64,000 nucleotides of DNA from Hyphomonas oceanitis SCH89 (GTDB taxonomy: Bacteria > Pseudomonadota > Alphaproteobacteria > Caulobacterales > Hyphomonadaceae). The DNA is taken from positions 40,749-104,748 of the forward strand of contig NZ_ARYL01000014.1 in NCBI RefSeq assembly GCF_000685295.1. Reading direction: 5' to 3'. Positions 63,177-64,000 of this stretch are shown here, in pieces. Made by a program: the position numbers and the translations under genes. A model generated the notes under the pieces. The model was not told where the DNA came from. It ran no database searches and saw only the letters and a list, made by a program, of their open reading frames with translations. Each line of letters starts with the position of its first letter. Positions within the stretch are counted from its first letter, which is position 1.

Positions 63177-63851
63177 ATGACTCAAGCTCAACCTCCTCGA
63201 CTTGAAACCAGCATGCCACTGATCATGGCAGCGGCGAGTTCCGGATTGCCAAGTTTTTGCCAGAAAACAGGCTTCCACTTCTGTGACGCTGAGGAAATTG
63301 TGGATTCCATCCAGACGGCCGGTCTTTGGGTTGGGCCTCGGCCCATTCTTGAGGGCGATTCCAATTTTCGACAGACTATTCCTTATATAGTTTTGAGATA
63401 TGGAGACAAGATTGTTCAATATACGCGCACCGCATCCGGCGGCGAAGGACGCTTGCATGGCCGAACTTCAATCGGACTAGGTGGGCATATAGATTTAGAC
63501 GACATCGTATCGATAAATAGTCAGATTGATTTGCCTAATACTTTGGCCAACGCTGCAGCGCGCGAATTGGAAGAAGAGTTGGGGATAACCGAGTTTCAGG
63601 AACAACGTTGGATTGGCCTGCTTGTCGATAACGAGTCTGCTGTTGGTCGTGTCCATATCGGAGTTGTCGGGCTCTGGACACTGCGGGAATTGCCGTCTGG
63701 TGCTTCTGAAGATGCCATAGGCAATGTCGAACTATGCTCATTAGATCGACTACTGGCTTCAAAGGATGTGATGGAAACCTGGTCTCTCATGCTGCTTCCG
63801 GAAATCGAGTCGCAGTTGCTCAAGCAACCGTCAAGAACGCGGGCGGCCTAG
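63177..63851 (+). CDS. Nudix hydrolase with variant box (operon gene 6)
   Basis: 224 residues. The box is split: GLGGHIDLDD (residues 100-109) and, after a 15-20 residue insert, AAARELEEELGI (R129-E130...E133-E134), so the glutamate arms remain while the loop is enlarged. The N-terminal 95 residues are helical (CDAEEIVDSIQTAGLWVG), with no known domain. It probably hydrolyses a nucleoside diphosphate linked to a group. It lies 21 bases after gene 5 and closes the operon. Confidence 0.82.
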   Translation: MTQAQPPRLETSMPLIMAAASSGLPSFCQKTGFHFCDAEEIVDSIQTAGLWVGPRPILEGDSNFRQTIPYIVLRYGDKIVQYTRTASGGEGRLHGRTSIGLGGHIDLDDIVSINSQIDLPNTLANAAARELEEELGITEFQEQRWIGLLVDNESAVGRVHIGVVGLWTLRELPSGASEDAIGNVELCSLDRLLASKDVMETWSLMLLPEIESQLLKQPSRTRAA

Positions 63852-63895
63852 AATTGCGCCCTCTCTAGTACAGATCAATCAGAGCGCGTGTCGTA

Positions 63896-64000
63896 TCAGG
63901 CCGTCGCTGTGATATACTTTAACGCTCTGTAGGCACGGCCAATTCCAGTGTTTGACAGCCGATAGCGATGTGGCCTGCCCCACAGGGGTGATCCACCAGA
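63896..64000 (-). CDS. Partial C-terminal frame, gene continues past the window
   Basis: On the reverse strand the frame ends in a TGA at 63896-63898 and is open to the window edge (about 34 codons: PHRYRLSNTGIGRAYRALK). It resembles the end of a winged-helix protein. It is too short to identify. It would run convergent with the Nudix gene. Confidence 0.35.
   Translation of the reverse strand, partial: SGGSPLWGRPHRYRLSNTGIGRAYRALKYITATA

Noticed and set aside
1..64000. CRISPR array or full insertion sequence
   Set aside because: No regularly spaced direct repeats and no intact transposase frame were seen.

Overview
The window is a high-GC alphaproteobacterial chromosome segment followed, from about 52.5 kb, by a lower-GC mobile island. 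The family-level content (aa3-type cytochrome oxidase subunit IV, COQ9, DUF2794, DUF1178, SapC, the methyltransferase-comF-grxC order) fits Caulobacterales/Maricaulales, most likely a Hyphomonadaceae-like bacterium. That assignment is inference from gene content; no ribosomal RNA is present to confirm it.

Layout of the core part (1-52.5 kb). 0-8.9 kb: small membrane proteins, a GST divergent from a WYL regulator, Ogt, an SDR, an MFS transporter, a YggT-YggU-FolD-HNH operon, and SoxR divergent from a VOC protein with a clear SoxR box between them. 9-18.7 kb: an M20 amidohydrolase, two divergent citrate synthase paralogues (one fused to a MerR-like helix-turn-helix), SecA, then parvulin-ArgJ-MutT and a lone Flp pilin. 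18.7-27 kb: methyltransferase, ComF, glutaredoxin, DUF1178, oxidase subunit IV, an ABC exporter, rpsU (apparently starting at ATC), COQ9 and DUF2794. 27-37.3 kb: vWA lipoprotein, DUF885, SapC, a DsbD-like reductase with a redoxin, NTF2/MarR divergon, alpha/beta hydrolase. 37.3-42.4 kb: a Tat-targeted aldonolactone oxidase, a D-threonine-aldolase-like protein and a cytochrome c, then ferredoxin reductase and a rhodanese. 42.7-52.4 kb: GGDEF-EAL, MgtC, phytase, thymidine kinase, gamma-glutamyltransferase, P1 peptidase and two tandem trypsin-like proteases.

The island begins at the 3' end of a tRNA-Arg gene (52434-52510). It carries an AlpA-like DNA-binding protein, a CopG-like protein, a frameshifted C-terminal toxin remnant with an intact putative immunity gene, a VirD2/DUF3363-type relaxase operon with DUF2840, and an XRE regulator divergent from a hypothetical gene. 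Coupling protein and type IV secretion genes are not in the window, and no integrase or right end is visible, so the element runs past base 64000.

The most unusual part is a tightly packed six-gene cargo operon at 58970-63851: HIT-family protein, dCTP-deaminase/dUTPase-fold protein, a possible papain/C39-like protein, an aminoglycoside-phosphotransferase-fold kinase, a ThiL/AIR-synthase-fold protein and a Nudix hydrolase. Five of the six are nucleotide- or phosphate-handling folds. Its combination, coupling and location suggest a nucleotide-centred defence, conflict or specialised biosynthesis system. I do not recognise it as a named system.
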